DNA of 64,000 nt from Fusibacter sp. 3D3 (GTDB lineage Bacteria > Bacillota > Clostridia > Peptostreptococcales > Acidaminobacteraceae), in NCBI RefSeq assembly GCF_001748365.1, contig NZ_BDHH01000006.1:124001-188000 (forward strand). The letters run 5' to 3'. Below are positions 45,057 to 54,008 of this stretch, one piece after another. Below the pieces are notes generated by a model. That model saw only the letters and a list, made by a program, of their open reading frames with translations, did no database searches and was not told the origin of the DNA. A program made the translations under genes and the position numbers. Each line of letters starts with the position of its first letter. Within the stretch, counting starts at the first letter, position 1.

Positions 45057-47396
45057 ATGCGCATTAGATATTCACTTAAGCAGTCTTTAATTGCATATTT
45101 TCTTTTAATCGCCATCCTGCCTATTATGGTTGTCAGCATTTTTTTAAACAGCATCATCGTGAATTATATGGTGAAAGATATACAAGAAAGCAATAGAACC
45201 CTTTCTAATTTTGTCATCAGTCAAACCCACACTTATTTCACTAAAGCTTCTGATTTTTTAAATCTTGTTGGTTTTATGCTCAGTGATGATGAAATTATAC
45301 ATGATCATGATACCAATCAGCTTTTAGGCGAACTGCTGGTAAAGCAAAATTATTTTGAAGCAATCGAACTGCTCGATAAAAATTTTACCGTAAAATCTAT
45401 AGCACCCTTCAATGAGGCTTACATTGGTATTAATCTAAAGAACGAATTTTTTCTCAATCCCGACGAAATGGATACCATGGGGATTTGGTCATCTACATTT
45501 AATTCTGTGTACACTCACAATTCAACGCTTTCTCATATTATCAAACTTGATGATGGCCGTTATATTATAGGCTATTTAAATCTTTCCAGCATCCGAGAGA
45601 TCAATAGTATTATCAACGATCCAACTATTAATATTACCATCTTAGATGACAAGGGCATCTACATCACGGACAATGATAAAGCATTAGTATCACAACGTGC
45701 TTATAATCCCGATTTTGATAAATTCAAACAAAGCCTAAAAACACACAAAACTTTTTTGGATATGCCCCATCTGGACAAACATGTCTACATTACAATTGAC
45801 CAAATTAAAGATACCAACTGGATTGTACTTGCAATTCAATCAGATGATGCCACAAGATCTGTCACTCGAGATATCGGTCTACTCTTTATATTGATCTTTC
45901 TAGGCATATTTGTTTTAGTAATTTTTCTTGCAATTCTCAGCTCAAGACAAATTATGATGCCAGTCATACAGCTCAATGACAAATTTTCAGAAATAATTGA
46001 AGGCGATTTTACCTCGCCTATCCTTTATAATGGTTATATAGAACTTCAAAATCTCATAATCGGCTTTAATCAAATGATTGATATTATTAAAAAACGGGAT
46101 TACAATATCAGTCGGCTCGCTTACTTTGATTCATTAACCCATTTACCAAACCGCGTGCAAATTAATGAATTTATCGATAAAACCATTGAAAAAAAACAGG
46201 TTCCATTCTTTGGAATCCTCTATATTGATATCGATAATTTTAAAAACATAAACGATACACTTGGACACGCCTTTGGTGATGCACTCATCAAGCAATTGTC
46301 TATTGAACTTCAAAGCCATCTACAAACTAACGACTTGATTTCGCGATATGGTGGTGATGAATTCGTCATCTATCTCAGACGAAACACCAGAGATCAGCTT
46401 TGGAAAGATACCAAATTATTTTTAGACGAAATCAAGGGTGCTCTACAAATTGATGATCTAAAAATTGAATTTACTTTAAGCGCTGGATTCGCTATCTATC
46501 CAGATCATGCCGATTCAAGAGACGAACTGATTAAAGCTGTGGATATGGCTACTAACTATGCCAAGGATCATGGTAAAAATCAGCTCACACTCTTTAGTTT
46601 TAAGATACTGGATGAATTTATGAATCGCATCAATTTAGAAAATGACTTAAAAAAAGCAGTTCAAAACAAAGAATTGCGACTTTATTATCAACCACAGGTA
46701 TTCTCTTCAGATGGTACAATAAGAGGTGCAGAAGCATTGGTCAGGTGGCAACATCCCAACGGGACACTCATCTCACCCGCTGTCTTTATTCCACTGGCAG
46801 AAGATTTAGGGATTATCCGCGAAATTGGCGATTGGGTTATCTCTGAAGCTTGTTCCCAAATGCATCTTTGGCATACACAGTACAGCACACCCCTTGTGAT
46901 TTCTATTAACATATCACCGGTTCAACTTTTATCTGAAGATTTTATCGATCGTGTGTTCACTTTAATCGCCGATACTCGGATATTGATCTCGAAAGTTGAA
47001 TTTGAAATCACAGAAAATGTCTTGATCCATTCTTTAGACCGTACGATCAAGAGCTTAAAAAAACTTTCCGAGCACGGACTCCAAATCAGCTTAGATGATT
47101 TTGGCATGGAATACTCTTCACTAAATTACCTTGGTGCCCTTGATATCAATGTTCTCAAAATTGATAAGGCTTTTGTGTCCACGATCATGAACGATCCTCG
47201 GCGCACTAAAATACTAGATGCCATCATTAAACTTTCACATCAATTGGGTTTAGAGATAATCGCCGAGGGGGTTGAGACGCAACAACAACTTAACTATCTC
47301 AAAGCTAAGAAATGTGATATTTTACAAGGCTATTATTATGATAAGCCCTTACCCCCAAATGAATTTGAAACACGCTACTTGAAAAACAGAGGTTAA
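45057..47396 (+). CDS. GGDEF-EAL cyclic-di-GMP enzyme with an extracytoplasmic sensor
   Basis: 779 residues. Helices near 10-33 and 275-300 flank an extracytoplasmic dCache-like sensor; HAMP follows. The GGDEF domain (about 355-515) has an intact RYGGDEFVIYL site but QTND in place of the RxxD inhibitory site. The EAL domain (about 530-770) has every catalytic element visible: EALVRWQHP, EITENVL, LDDFGMEYSSL, KIDKAF and AEGVETQQQL. It could make or degrade c-di-GMP; an intact EAL argues for phosphodiesterase activity. Start has AGGGGGT upstream. Its 3' end overlaps the convergent kinase gene by four bases. Confidence 0.92.
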   Translation: MRIRYSLKQSLIAYFLLIAILPIMVVSIFLNSIIVNYMVKDIQESNRTLSNFVISQTHTYFTKASDFLNLVGFMLSDDEIIHDHDTNQLLGELLVKQNYFEAIELLDKNFTVKSIAPFNEAYIGINLKNEFFLNPDEMDTMGIWSSTFNSVYTHNSTLSHIIKLDDGRYIIGYLNLSSIREINSIINDPTINITILDDKGIYITDNDKALVSQRAYNPDFDKFKQSLKTHKTFLDMPHLDKHVYITIDQIKDTNWIVLAIQSDDATRSVTRDIGLLFILIFLGIFVLVIFLAILSSRQIMMPVIQLNDKFSEIIEGDFTSPILYNGYIELQNLIIGFNQMIDIIKKRDYNISRLAYFDSLTHLPNRVQINEFIDKTIEKKQVPFFGILYIDIDNFKNINDTLGHAFGDALIKQLSIELQSHLQTNDLISRYGGDEFVIYLRRNTRDQLWKDTKLFLDEIKGALQIDDLKIEFTLSAGFAIYPDHADSRDELIKAVDMATNYAKDHGKNQLTLFSFKILDEFMNRINLENDLKKAVQNKELRLYYQPQVFSSDGTIRGAEALVRWQHPNGTLISPAVFIPLAEDLGIIREIGDWVISEACSQMHLWHTQYSTPLVISINISPVQLLSEDFIDRVFTLIADTRILISKVEFEITENVLIHSLDRTIKSLKKLSEHGLQISLDDFGMEYSSLNYLGALDINVLKIDKAFVSTIMNDPRRTKILDAIIKLSHQLGLEIIAEGVETQQQLNYLKAKKCDILQGYYYDKPLPPNEFETRYLKNRG

Positions 47397-49090
47397 ATTG
47401 GAATCACCAATTTAACCTCTGTCCCTTTGCCTTTTACAGATTCAATTTTAAGACCTGAGTTTTCTCCATAATACAGTTTCAATCTCTGATTGACATTTTG
47501 AAGACCTATGCCCCCAAGTTTTATATCTCCTCTTTGAATACGCTCAGCATCAAATCCAACACCGTTGTCTGTGATGAGAATAACCAAGTTCTGAATTTCT
47601 TGATACGTTTTAATTTGAATAAGACCTTCATTTTCCAAGTTGCGTATACCATGATAGATGGCATTCTCTACGATGGGCTGTATGATAATCTTAGGTACTT
47701 TTACATGGGATAAGGCTTCCGATTCAACAATTTCATATTGAAGCTGCTCTCCATAACGTTGTTTTTGGATAAACAAGTATTGTGCCACATGTGCTACTTC
47801 ATCTTTTAAAGTGATGAGTTCTTCACCTTTACTGAGTGATAATCTAAAAAATTGTGCCAAAGCCTTCGTTATTGCGATTACTTTTGCACTATCATTGAAT
47901 TCAGCCATCCAGACAATCGAATCCAAAGTATTATACAGAAAATGAGGATTGATTTGACTATGAAGTGCATTCAATTCATAAGTTCTCAAATATTTTTCAT
48001 TATTTTTAATATCCCTTAAAAGTTGTTCAATACGATCGGCCATTTGATTAAAGTGTCTGGTTAGATTCTCAACTTCATAACAGCCATTCTCGTCTAAGGG
48101 GACCTTTAAAAGACCTTTCTCCAGATCACTCATAGCATTTTCAAGGGCCTTAAACGGTCGTGTAATTTTAACCGCTATGAGCAAACCACTTCCAAGCGCT
48201 ATTAAGATTAAAATCAGTCCAATCAGCACCACTGTCTCAAATATCTGTCGCCTAACACGGCTTAAGCCCTCTAGCATAGAAGTACCCACCAGCATCCAAT
48301 TCGTGCCTTTAATAGGATAATGTTTGGTTAATAAATTTCGTTTGGAATCATAACCATCCTTCATATTTTTGAGTTCAATGAATGCATTCAATTTGTCTTG
48401 ATCTGTGAACACCGTTACATCGGGATAATACACCATTTTATTATCCGTATTTATGATGAACGCCCCCCCTTCCATCAAGTCTTGAAGATACCCTCCAATC
48501 ACATCATATTTAACATCGATGAGCATTACACCTATATTATCCCCTCTATCGTTTGTGATTTCTTGCCCCACTGAGATTACCCAAGTCTTTTGATCCATGG
48601 AAAACGCCTGTTGTCTTGCTGAGGTCAAGACGGGCATGCCTTCACTGTTAATTGCCGCCACATACCATGACTCTGACATCATATCATCTGAAGTGGTCAT
48701 ATCCAGTGCCTTCTCATTTGAAAGGATCTCACCTGTCTTACTGACTAAAATCACCGATGAAAAGTAATCATCCGTCTTAAGGATTGTATCGATCATTGAA
48801 ACGACACTTTCTCTTGCCTTTTTATCTCCTGTTTCTAAGTAGTGCTTCGTTTCAGCTGCATTTGAAAGTACATCTGTTAAAGCCTTTAGCTTCTCAATGT
48901 ATATTTCAATATATCGGCCACTCTGAACCACTGAATTGGCTGTTGTCTCCAATGTATCTGCTAGGATTATATTTGAAATACTGTAATAGAGCACGAGTGC
49001 AAAAATAAAAATCAGAGTGATACTCGTGACTAAATAATAACCTGCAATTTGAAATTTTAACGTCTTTACAATAGGCACCTTATTTTTCAT
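47393..49090 (-). CDS. LytS/YesM-type sensor histidine kinase
   Basis: 565 residues: helices near 15-37 and 283-305, an extracellular dCache sensor between them, HAMP (about 306-360), the His_kinase domain with HSQINPHFLYNTLDSIVWM and a C-terminal HATPase (IIQPIVENAIYHG, ITDNGVGFD, GIGLQNVNQRL). This architecture usually senses nutrients or peptides and acts through an AraC-type regulator, encoded just upstream here. The start lies inside the 3' end of that regulator gene (11-base overlap). Confidence 0.92.
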   Translation of the reverse strand: MKNKVPIVKTLKFQIAGYYLVTSITLIFIFALVLYYSISNIILADTLETTANSVVQSGRYIEIYIEKLKALTDVLSNAAETKHYLETGDKKARESVVSMIDTILKTDDYFSSVILVSKTGEILSNEKALDMTTSDDMMSESWYVAAINSEGMPVLTSARQQAFSMDQKTWVISVGQEITNDRGDNIGVMLIDVKYDVIGGYLQDLMEGGAFIINTDNKMVYYPDVTVFTDQDKLNAFIELKNMKDGYDSKRNLLTKHYPIKGTNWMLVGTSMLEGLSRVRRQIFETVVLIGLILILIALGSGLLIAVKITRPFKALENAMSDLEKGLLKVPLDENGCYEVENLTRHFNQMADRIEQLLRDIKNNEKYLRTYELNALHSQINPHFLYNTLDSIVWMAEFNDSAKVIAITKALAQFFRLSLSKGEELITLKDEVAHVAQYLFIQKQRYGEQLQYEIVESEALSHVKVPKIIIQPIVENAIYHGIRNLENEGLIQIKTYQEIQNLVILITDNGVGFDAERIQRGDIKLGGIGLQNVNQRLKLYYGENSGLKIESVKGKGTEVKLVIPI

Positions 49091-49871
49091 GCGCTTTTAT
49101 CCTCTGCTTATACTGTTTTGGTGATAATCCAAATTTATTTTTAAACCGCACACCAAAATAGTTTACATCATCTATGCCGATGGCCTCAGCGATTTCATAA
49201 TTCTTCATTTCTGTTGACAAAAGCAATATTTTCGCTCTTTCAAGCCTCATATTTAGAATATAATCTTGAAAGGGAATGCCAAAATTTGTTTTAAAGACAC
49301 TGCTGAGATAATTGGTATTCAGGCCCACATGATCTGCAAGTTCAGATAGAGAAAATGAAGCTTTAAAAGCATTTTGGAATACGTAATCCTGTATGATCAT
49401 TTTATAGGTGTCTTCTTTTTCTGTATTAGAAGTTGTTTTTAAAGCTTCACTTAAAATGGACGACAACGCATTTCGAAGTTCTCTCTGCTCCAACAGGGCT
49501 TCATAAGCTTTGATGAGCTTAAGGAGTACGTCCTGTACATCTTGCTTAGAAATGGGTTTTAGCATATAGTCTTCAACACCAATCTTTAAAGCCGTCACAG
49601 CATAATCAAAATAGTCATAGCCTGTAATAATGGCAATCTTCGTATCTGGTGCCTTTTGTTTTATGCGCTTTGCCACTTCAAGCCCGTTAAGTATCGGCAT
49701 ATTGATATCTAATAAAACAAGCTCTGGTATATGGGTTTCAAATAATTCGATTGCTTTTAAACCGCTGGAGGCTTCATAGACTTCGTCAATACCGAGTGAT
49801 TTGAAATCCACTAGTTTTCGAATGCCTTCTCTAATCAACGATTCATCATCTGCAATTAATAATTTATACAT
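49080..49871 (-). CDS. YesN-type response regulator (receiver plus AraC HTH)
   Basis: 263 residues: receiver (1-120) with IADDESLIREG, Asp in VLLDINMPILNG, Lys in YMLKPISKQD, and a C-terminal AraC/XylS double helix-turn-helix (about 165-260: SLSELADHVGLNTNYLSSVF, then IDDVNYFGVRFKNKFG). It pairs with the kinase overlapping it. The ATG at 49871 is preferred because GAGGTG is five bases upstream; the earlier ATG contains that site. Targets unknown; it may control neighbouring transport or c-di-GMP genes. Confidence 0.92.
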   Translation of the reverse strand: MYKLLIADDESLIREGIRKLVDFKSLGIDEVYEASSGLKAIELFETHIPELVLLDINMPILNGLEVAKRIKQKAPDTKIAIITGYDYFDYAVTALKIGVEDYMLKPISKQDVQDVLLKLIKAYEALLEQRELRNALSSILSEALKTTSNTEKEDTYKMIIQDYVFQNAFKASFSLSELADHVGLNTNYLSSVFKTNFGIPFQDYILNMRLERAKILLLSTEMKNYEIAEAIGIDDVNYFGVRFKNKFGLSPKQYKQRIKAHEK

Positions 49872-49914
49872 AACACACCTCATAATGATTCTATTAGTAT
49901 CAATATACCCTTTA

Positions 49915-51480
49915 TTATTTATTTAAATCTTCAACTGTAAATTTTAGATAACCATAACCGGTTTTGTCCATTTGATCATAAGGTATAAATTTAATAGAGG
50001 CACTGTTGATACAGAATCTCAAGCCCCCAAGCGCTTCCGGCCCATCGTTGAATACATGCCCTAGATGTGTATCCCCACTTCTACTCCTCACTTCAATTCT
50101 CACCATATTGTATTTATGATCTTCCTTGTAGGTAACCACTTCCTCTGAAATCGGTTTAGAGAAGCTTGGCCATCCACATCCTGAATCAAATTTATCTCTA
50201 GAGGAGAATAACGGTTCACCCGTTACAACATCCACATAGATGCCTGAATCAAAAGTTTCCCAATACTCATTTGAGAACGCATATTCCGTTTCATTTTCTT
50301 GTGTCACTTTATATTGAATTTCCGTTAAAGTCTTTTTCAAAACAGCATCACTTGGTTTTGGATATTTATCAACATCTATAAAGGGTTTGTAGGCAAGATT
50401 CAAATCGATATGGCAATAACCATTGGGATTCTTTTTCAAATAATCTTGATGATAGGGTTCCGCTAAATAATATTGTTTCAATGGTTCCACCTCCACAACG
50501 ATGGCTTTATCGTATTTTTTTTGTTGAATGGCCATCACTTCTTGTATTATTTTCAATTCTTTGTCGTTGGTATAATAGACCCCCGTTCTATATTGAGTGC
50601 CTTGATCATTACCTTGTTTATTTAGACTGGTGGGATCAATTACTCTGAAATAATAGTTGAGAAGGGTTTTTAAATCCACATATCTCGAATCGTAGAGTAC
50701 ATGAACCGTTTCTGCATGACCTGACTGATTATAGATTAGATCCTCATATTTTGGATTTTCAGTAAGACCATTGGCATAGCCAGAAGTCACATCATAGACA
50801 CCATAAAGTCTGCCCATATAGGCCTCTAACCCCCAAAAGCATCCCCCTGCGAGGTAAATTTCATCAAGTTGGTCCACGTGCCACTTTATATCTTCGTTTG
50901 GATCGATCACCACACCACGATTATCTTCACTCATCATTTTAACAATGCTCTCTTTATTCATATGACCCGGAATCGTTTTAAAAACATTGCCATCAGTGTC
51001 GATAAAAACAGAAGTTGGATAGGCTCTAATGCCATATGCTTGAGCCACTGATCCCTCTAAATCGAGTAAAGTTATCATATTTTCAAGCTCAAGCCCCTCA
51101 TACCAATTCACAAAATCGGATTCACTTTGTTCTCCATTGTAGTTTGGAGATACAACTGTCAAGACTACAAAATCGTTCATTTCACCTGAAAATCGATTCA
51201 TTTCATCCATTCCCGCCAAGCAAATAGAACACCATGAAGCCCAAAATTTAAGATATACTTTTTTGCCCTTAAAATCATTTAGTGTAACTGAATTGCCTTT
51301 AACATCTGTCAATGTAAACTGTTTAGGATCACTTTCCATCATCGGCTCTACCTCCATTGTGGGTTCTACCTCCATCGTGGGTTCTGAATCTATCATTTCA
51401 TCTGTTTTATTTATGATTGTAATGCCCCCGATAACGACGGCCATTACAATCCCTAATATTAATACAATCTTCATCTTCAT
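49915..51480 (-). CDS. msrAB: Trifunctional thioredoxin-like - MsrA - MsrB methionine sulfoxide reductase
   Basis: 521 residues, exported or membrane-anchored by an N-terminal helix (about 4-22). A TlpA/ResA-like thioredoxin domain (about 52-185) has the active site CSIC at 84-87. MsrA (about 205-360) has catalytic [12 protein letters not shown] and the family block [12 protein letters not shown]. MsrB (about 380-515) has CGWPSF with a resolving Cys and the catalytic Cys in RFCINSAS; the usual zinc CxxC pairs are absent. The fold resembles Neisseria PilB. A ccdA gene 24 bases upstream would supply electrons across the membrane. The ATG at 51480 has AAAGG ten bases upstream. A MEVEPT repeat links the anchor to the thioredoxin domain. 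Confidence 0.95.
   Translation of the reverse strand: MKMKIVLILGIVMAVVIGGITIINKTDEMIDSEPTMEVEPTMEVEPMMESDPKQFTLTDVKGNSVTLNDFKGKKVYLKFWASWCSICLAGMDEMNRFSGEMNDFVVLTVVSPNYNGEQSESDFVNWYEGLELENMITLLDLEGSVAQAYGIRAYPTSVFIDTDGNVFKTIPGHMNKESIVKMMSEDNRGVVIDPNEDIKWHVDQLDEIYLAGGCFWGLEAYMGRLYGVYDVTSGYANGLTENPKYEDLIYNQSGHAETVHVLYDSRYVDLKTLLNYYFRVIDPTSLNKQGNDQGTQYRTGVYYTNDKELKIIQEVMAIQQKKYDKAIVVEVEPLKQYYLAEPYHQDYLKKNPNGYCHIDLNLAYKPFIDVDKYPKPSDAVLKKTLTEIQYKVTQENETEYAFSNEYWETFDSGIYVDVVTGEPLFSSRDKFDSGCGWPSFSKPISEEVVTYKEDHKYNMVRIEVRSRSGDTHLGHVFNDGPEALGGLRFCINSASIKFIPYDQMDKTGYGYLKFTVEDLNK
51340..51397. repeat. 18-base tandem repeat in the msrAB linker
   Basis: Two to three imperfect copies encode [18 protein letters not shown] between the membrane anchor and the thioredoxin domain. 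Copy-number change would alter the tether length in frame. Confidence 0.7.
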
Positions 51481-51504
51481 ATAAAACACGCCTTTCTCTT
51501 TCCT

Positions 51505-52212
51505 CTAATTGAGCTTTTCAATAAATGCTGTGATTTGGTTTAGATTCTGTGTCATCAACAGTACACCCATAGCGACAACTAGCAATCCACCGATTATTTT
51601 AATGGTGTTCAGATGTGCTTCGATCCTTTCAAACTTACTCAAAATGAAATTGGTAAATACAGCGAAAATCATAAAGGGAAACGCCAGCCCCAATGTGTAA
51701 AGCAACATTAAAAACGCACCGTAGAACGCTTGTCCACCACCTGCAGAAATCACGAGCACAGCACCGAGCACCGGACCTACACAAGGCGTCCAAGCAAAAC
51801 TAAATGTCAGTCCCAGCAAATAAGTACTAAAATAGGCATTTTTTGACTGTTCTTTGAATCTCAGCACCTTATATTTTTCCAGAAATTTTATTCTAAATAC
51901 ACCCATTTGATGTAATCCTAACAAAATTACCAGTACCCCACTGATTTTATAAAAATAGCTCTGATGGATGATACTTCCCAGTGCACCAGCTCCAAATCCT
52001 AAAATCATAAAAGTAGTGGACAATCCTGCTATGAATAAAAGTGTCTTTAAAATAGGGGCTATTGCTATTTTTTTATTGAAAAACACCCTATATTTGCCGT
52101 CTTCTATTTGATCTGTTAAAACCCCTATATAAACTGGCAAAAGCGGAAAAGTACAGGGTGCAAAAAAAGATATGAAACCTGCTATAAATACTGTACTCAT
52201 ATAAACGACCAT
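51505..52212 (-). CDS. ccdA: CcdA/DsbD-type transmembrane thiol electron carrier
   Basis: 235 residues and about six helices. The two conserved membrane cysteines are in FFAPCTFPLLPVYIG and FAWTPCVGPVLGAV. CcdA passes electrons from cytosolic thioredoxin to extracytoplasmic thiol proteins. Being directly upstream of the Trx-MsrA-MsrB gene, it is the likely electron source for that enzyme rather than for cytochrome c maturation. Start has GAGGTGAG upstream. A Fur-like palindrome overlaps the probable -35 region. Confidence 0.93.
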   Translation of the reverse strand: MVVYMSTVFIAGFISFFAPCTFPLLPVYIGVLTDQIEDGKYRVFFNKKIAIAPILKTLLFIAGLSTTFMILGFGAGALGSIIHQSYFYKISGVLVILLGLHQMGVFRIKFLEKYKVLRFKEQSKNAYFSTYLLGLTFSFAWTPCVGPVLGAVLVISAGGGQAFYGAFLMLLYTLGLAFPFMIFAVFTNFILSKFERIEAHLNTIKIIGGLLVVAMGVLLMTQNLNQITAFIEKLN

Positions 52213-52237
52213 AAGCTCACCTCTCTTGTATAATCTT

Positions 52238-52276
52238 ATTATAGAAGGTCTTGATTGTAATTGATATCTATTATCA
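52238..52276 (-). promoter_or_regulatory. ccdA-msrAB promoter with Fur-like palindrome
   Basis: TATAAT at 52238-52243 (minus strand). The palindrome TGATATCTATTATCA at 52262-52276 differs in two positions from the 7-1-7 Fur core and overlaps where the -35 would be. A similar box lies ahead of lplA. Confidence 0.5.
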
Positions 52277-52297
52277 TTTGTATTTTCTTTGTTTTAA

Positions 52298-53614
52298 TCA
52301 GCCCTTTTCATATTTTTCGATTAATTCTATAATGCGCTCAATCCCCTGTGTGATCATCTTTTCATCCGCATTTGCAACAGAGATCCGAATCGCATGACTT
52401 GGGGTATTTTGGAACCAGTAAAAATAATCCCCACACGTCACGTCGATATGCGCTTCTTTTAGACATTCAACGAACCTAATACTGTCCACATTTTGTGAAA
52501 ATTCAAGCCATACAAATATGCCTGCATCGGGGATTATACATTGGATACCTTTATCCATAAACAGCTTTTGATATTGTTTCAACAATTTCATTTTTGCACG
52601 TACCGATCGTCTAACTTTCTGAATATGTTTGTCGTATATTTCTGCATCAAAATACTTTTGAAGGCCCATTTGAGAAAGCGTACATGTATTCAAATCGATC
52701 GATTTCTTATAAAATGTAAGCATTTCCATGTGTGTCGTTGGCGCTATCAATGCGCCGATGCGTATCCCTGGCAGAAATGTCTTAGAAAAACTTGTCACAT
52801 AAAATACGCGATTTTCAACATCCAAATAATGAAGTGTCTCCACTTTCAAATCTAAATTGAGATCCCCTAAATAATCATCCTCAATCACATAAAAATCATA
52901 CTGATATGCCAGCATCAAAAGCTTGTTTTTATCCTTGCTAGATAAACTTGTGCCCAATGGATTTTGAAAATTAGAGACGGTGTATAACCATCCCACTTTA
53001 TTTTGCTTCAGTTTTGCTTCTAAAGTCTTAAAATCAACCCCATTGTCTCCCCGATTAAAAGTTAAAACAGGGGCATCTGTCTTTTCAATAATTCTCTGAA
53101 AATCACCATATGTGGGCTGTTCAATCATTAAAATTTGCTTACTTTCTAAAACTAACTGTAATACTAAATAAAGTGCCTGCTGTGCACCTGTTGTCACCAG
53201 AATACGGTCTGCGCTTGTGTAGAGATGCCTCTTTTCAAAATGTTTCACTAAGCATCGTCTTAAGGACTCAAGACCCTCTGGAGGCGCATAGTTATAATGT
53301 TCACTCTGAAGCGCTTGTATCATACAGTGTTCAAAGTGTTTATGAGGTCTAAGCTTAGCTTCTAATCCCGCTGAAACAAAGTCAACGCGCTTTTGAAATA
53401 CTACTTTTGTTACAAGATTTTTCATTAAATAGGTACCGCTTTGTGGAATTGTGTACGCTAGATGTCTTTCTTCAAGGACCTCATACGCTTTTATAACAGT
53501 GCCTCTGCTACAGCTCATTTCATCCGCAAGGGTCCTAATAGGTGGCAATCGATCACCATCCACATACGTCGGATCACTTAACACTTTTTTTATAATCACT
53601 TCATATTTTAACAA
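52298..53614 (-). CDS. MocR-family regulator (GntR HTH fused to aminotransferase fold)
   Basis: 438 residues. The N-terminal GntR winged helix (about 1-70) has LPPIRTLADEMSCSRGTVIK, then AYEVLEERHLAYTIPQSGTY. The rest is a fold-type I aminotransferase domain with the PLP Lys in TSFSKTFLPGIRIGALI and the YTVSNFQNPLGTSLS block. Such proteins sense PLP or an amine adduct and usually control adjacent genes. Here the divergent aminotransferase and EamA genes are the natural targets; pdxST is an alternative. It appears to start with TTG at 53614 (GGAGG five bases upstream); no better-placed ATG exists. Confidence 0.9.
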   Translation of the reverse strand: MLKYEVIIKKVLSDPTYVDGDRLPPIRTLADEMSCSRGTVIKAYEVLEERHLAYTIPQSGTYLMKNLVTKVVFQKRVDFVSAGLEAKLRPHKHFEHCMIQALQSEHYNYAPPEGLESLRRCLVKHFEKRHLYTSADRILVTTGAQQALYLVLQLVLESKQILMIEQPTYGDFQRIIEKTDAPVLTFNRGDNGVDFKTLEAKLKQNKVGWLYTVSNFQNPLGTSLSSKDKNKLLMLAYQYDFYVIEDDYLGDLNLDLKVETLHYLDVENRVFYVTSFSKTFLPGIRIGALIAPTTHMEMLTFYKKSIDLNTCTLSQMGLQKYFDAEIYDKHIQKVRRSVRAKMKLLKQYQKLFMDKGIQCIIPDAGIFVWLEFSQNVDSIRFVECLKEAHIDVTCGDYFYWFQNTPSHAIRISVANADEKMITQGIERIIELIEKYEKG

Positions 53615-53653
53615 GACGACCTCCTCAAAACATTAAACTATAAAACTGGACTA

Positions 53654-53681
53654 GTACAATTCTGATTTAACAGTATTGTAC
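53654..53681. promoter_or_regulatory. Inverted repeat between mocR-type gene and aminotransferase operon
   Basis: GTACAAT and ATTGTAC, centre to centre 21 bases (two helical turns), a plausible site for the MocR regulator. The right arm overlaps the -35 of the plus-strand promoter. Confidence 0.5.
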
Positions 53682-53704
53682 CACACCGTCTTTTGTTTTA
53701 ATAT
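53676..53704 (+). promoter_or_regulatory. Probable promoter of the aminotransferase-EamA operon
   Basis: TTGTAC (53676-53681), exactly 17 bases, TAATAT (53699-53704). It would start transcription near 53711, at the left edge of the first tandem repeat, making the repeats a 300-base 5' leader. Confidence 0.6.
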
Positions 53705-53706
53705 AA

Positions 53707-53840
53707 CCCTTGAGGAGATGTCCTCCACTTCGTGGGGGACATCTCCCTAATTCAGGGGGAGTTCATCTCCCACTGAATGCAATCCAATAGGATTGTAAGG
53801 GTTACGAAGGTAGCAAAGCGGACTGAGTATACGCTTTTAT
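53707..53840 (+). repeat. Structured tandem repeat unit 1 in the aminotransferase leader
   Basis: A 134-base unit, nearly identical to the next. Hairpins by eye: GAGATGTCC/GGACATCTC, TTCAG-GGAG/CTCC-CTGAA, AATCC/GGATT, all closed by TAACCCTT/AAGGGTTA; then an AAAGCG/CGCTTT stem. It starts CCCTTGAGGAG and ends in the tail GACTGAGTATACGC. Confidence 0.85.
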
Positions 53841-53976
53841 CCCTTGAGGAGATGTCCTCCACTTCGTGGGGGACATCTCCCTAATTCAGGGGGAGTTCAT
53901 GCTCCCACTGAATGCTAATCCAATAGGATTGCAAGGGTTACGAAGGTAGCAACGCGGACTGAGTATACGCTTTGAT
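53841..53976 (+). repeat. Structured tandem repeat unit 2 in the aminotransferase leader
   Basis: 136 bases, directly abutting unit 1 and differing by two single-base insertions and three substitutions. The inserted G extends the GGGAG/CTCCC hairpin, consistent with maintained RNA structure. The unit ends 32 bases before the aminotransferase ATG. Confidence 0.85.
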
Positions 53977-54008
53977 CCTTAACCCAATCCCAACTAAATG
54001 GAGGTCAT

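Noticed and set aside
52298-53614. Naming the MocR-type gene pdxR
   Set aside because: It is far from pdxST and divergent from an aminotransferase operon, and no matching site was found ahead of pdxS, so the name is not supported.
53707-53976. CRISPR array or tandem glycine riboswitch
   Set aside because: There are only two long abutting repeats without unique spacers, and the glycine aptamer core is not visible.
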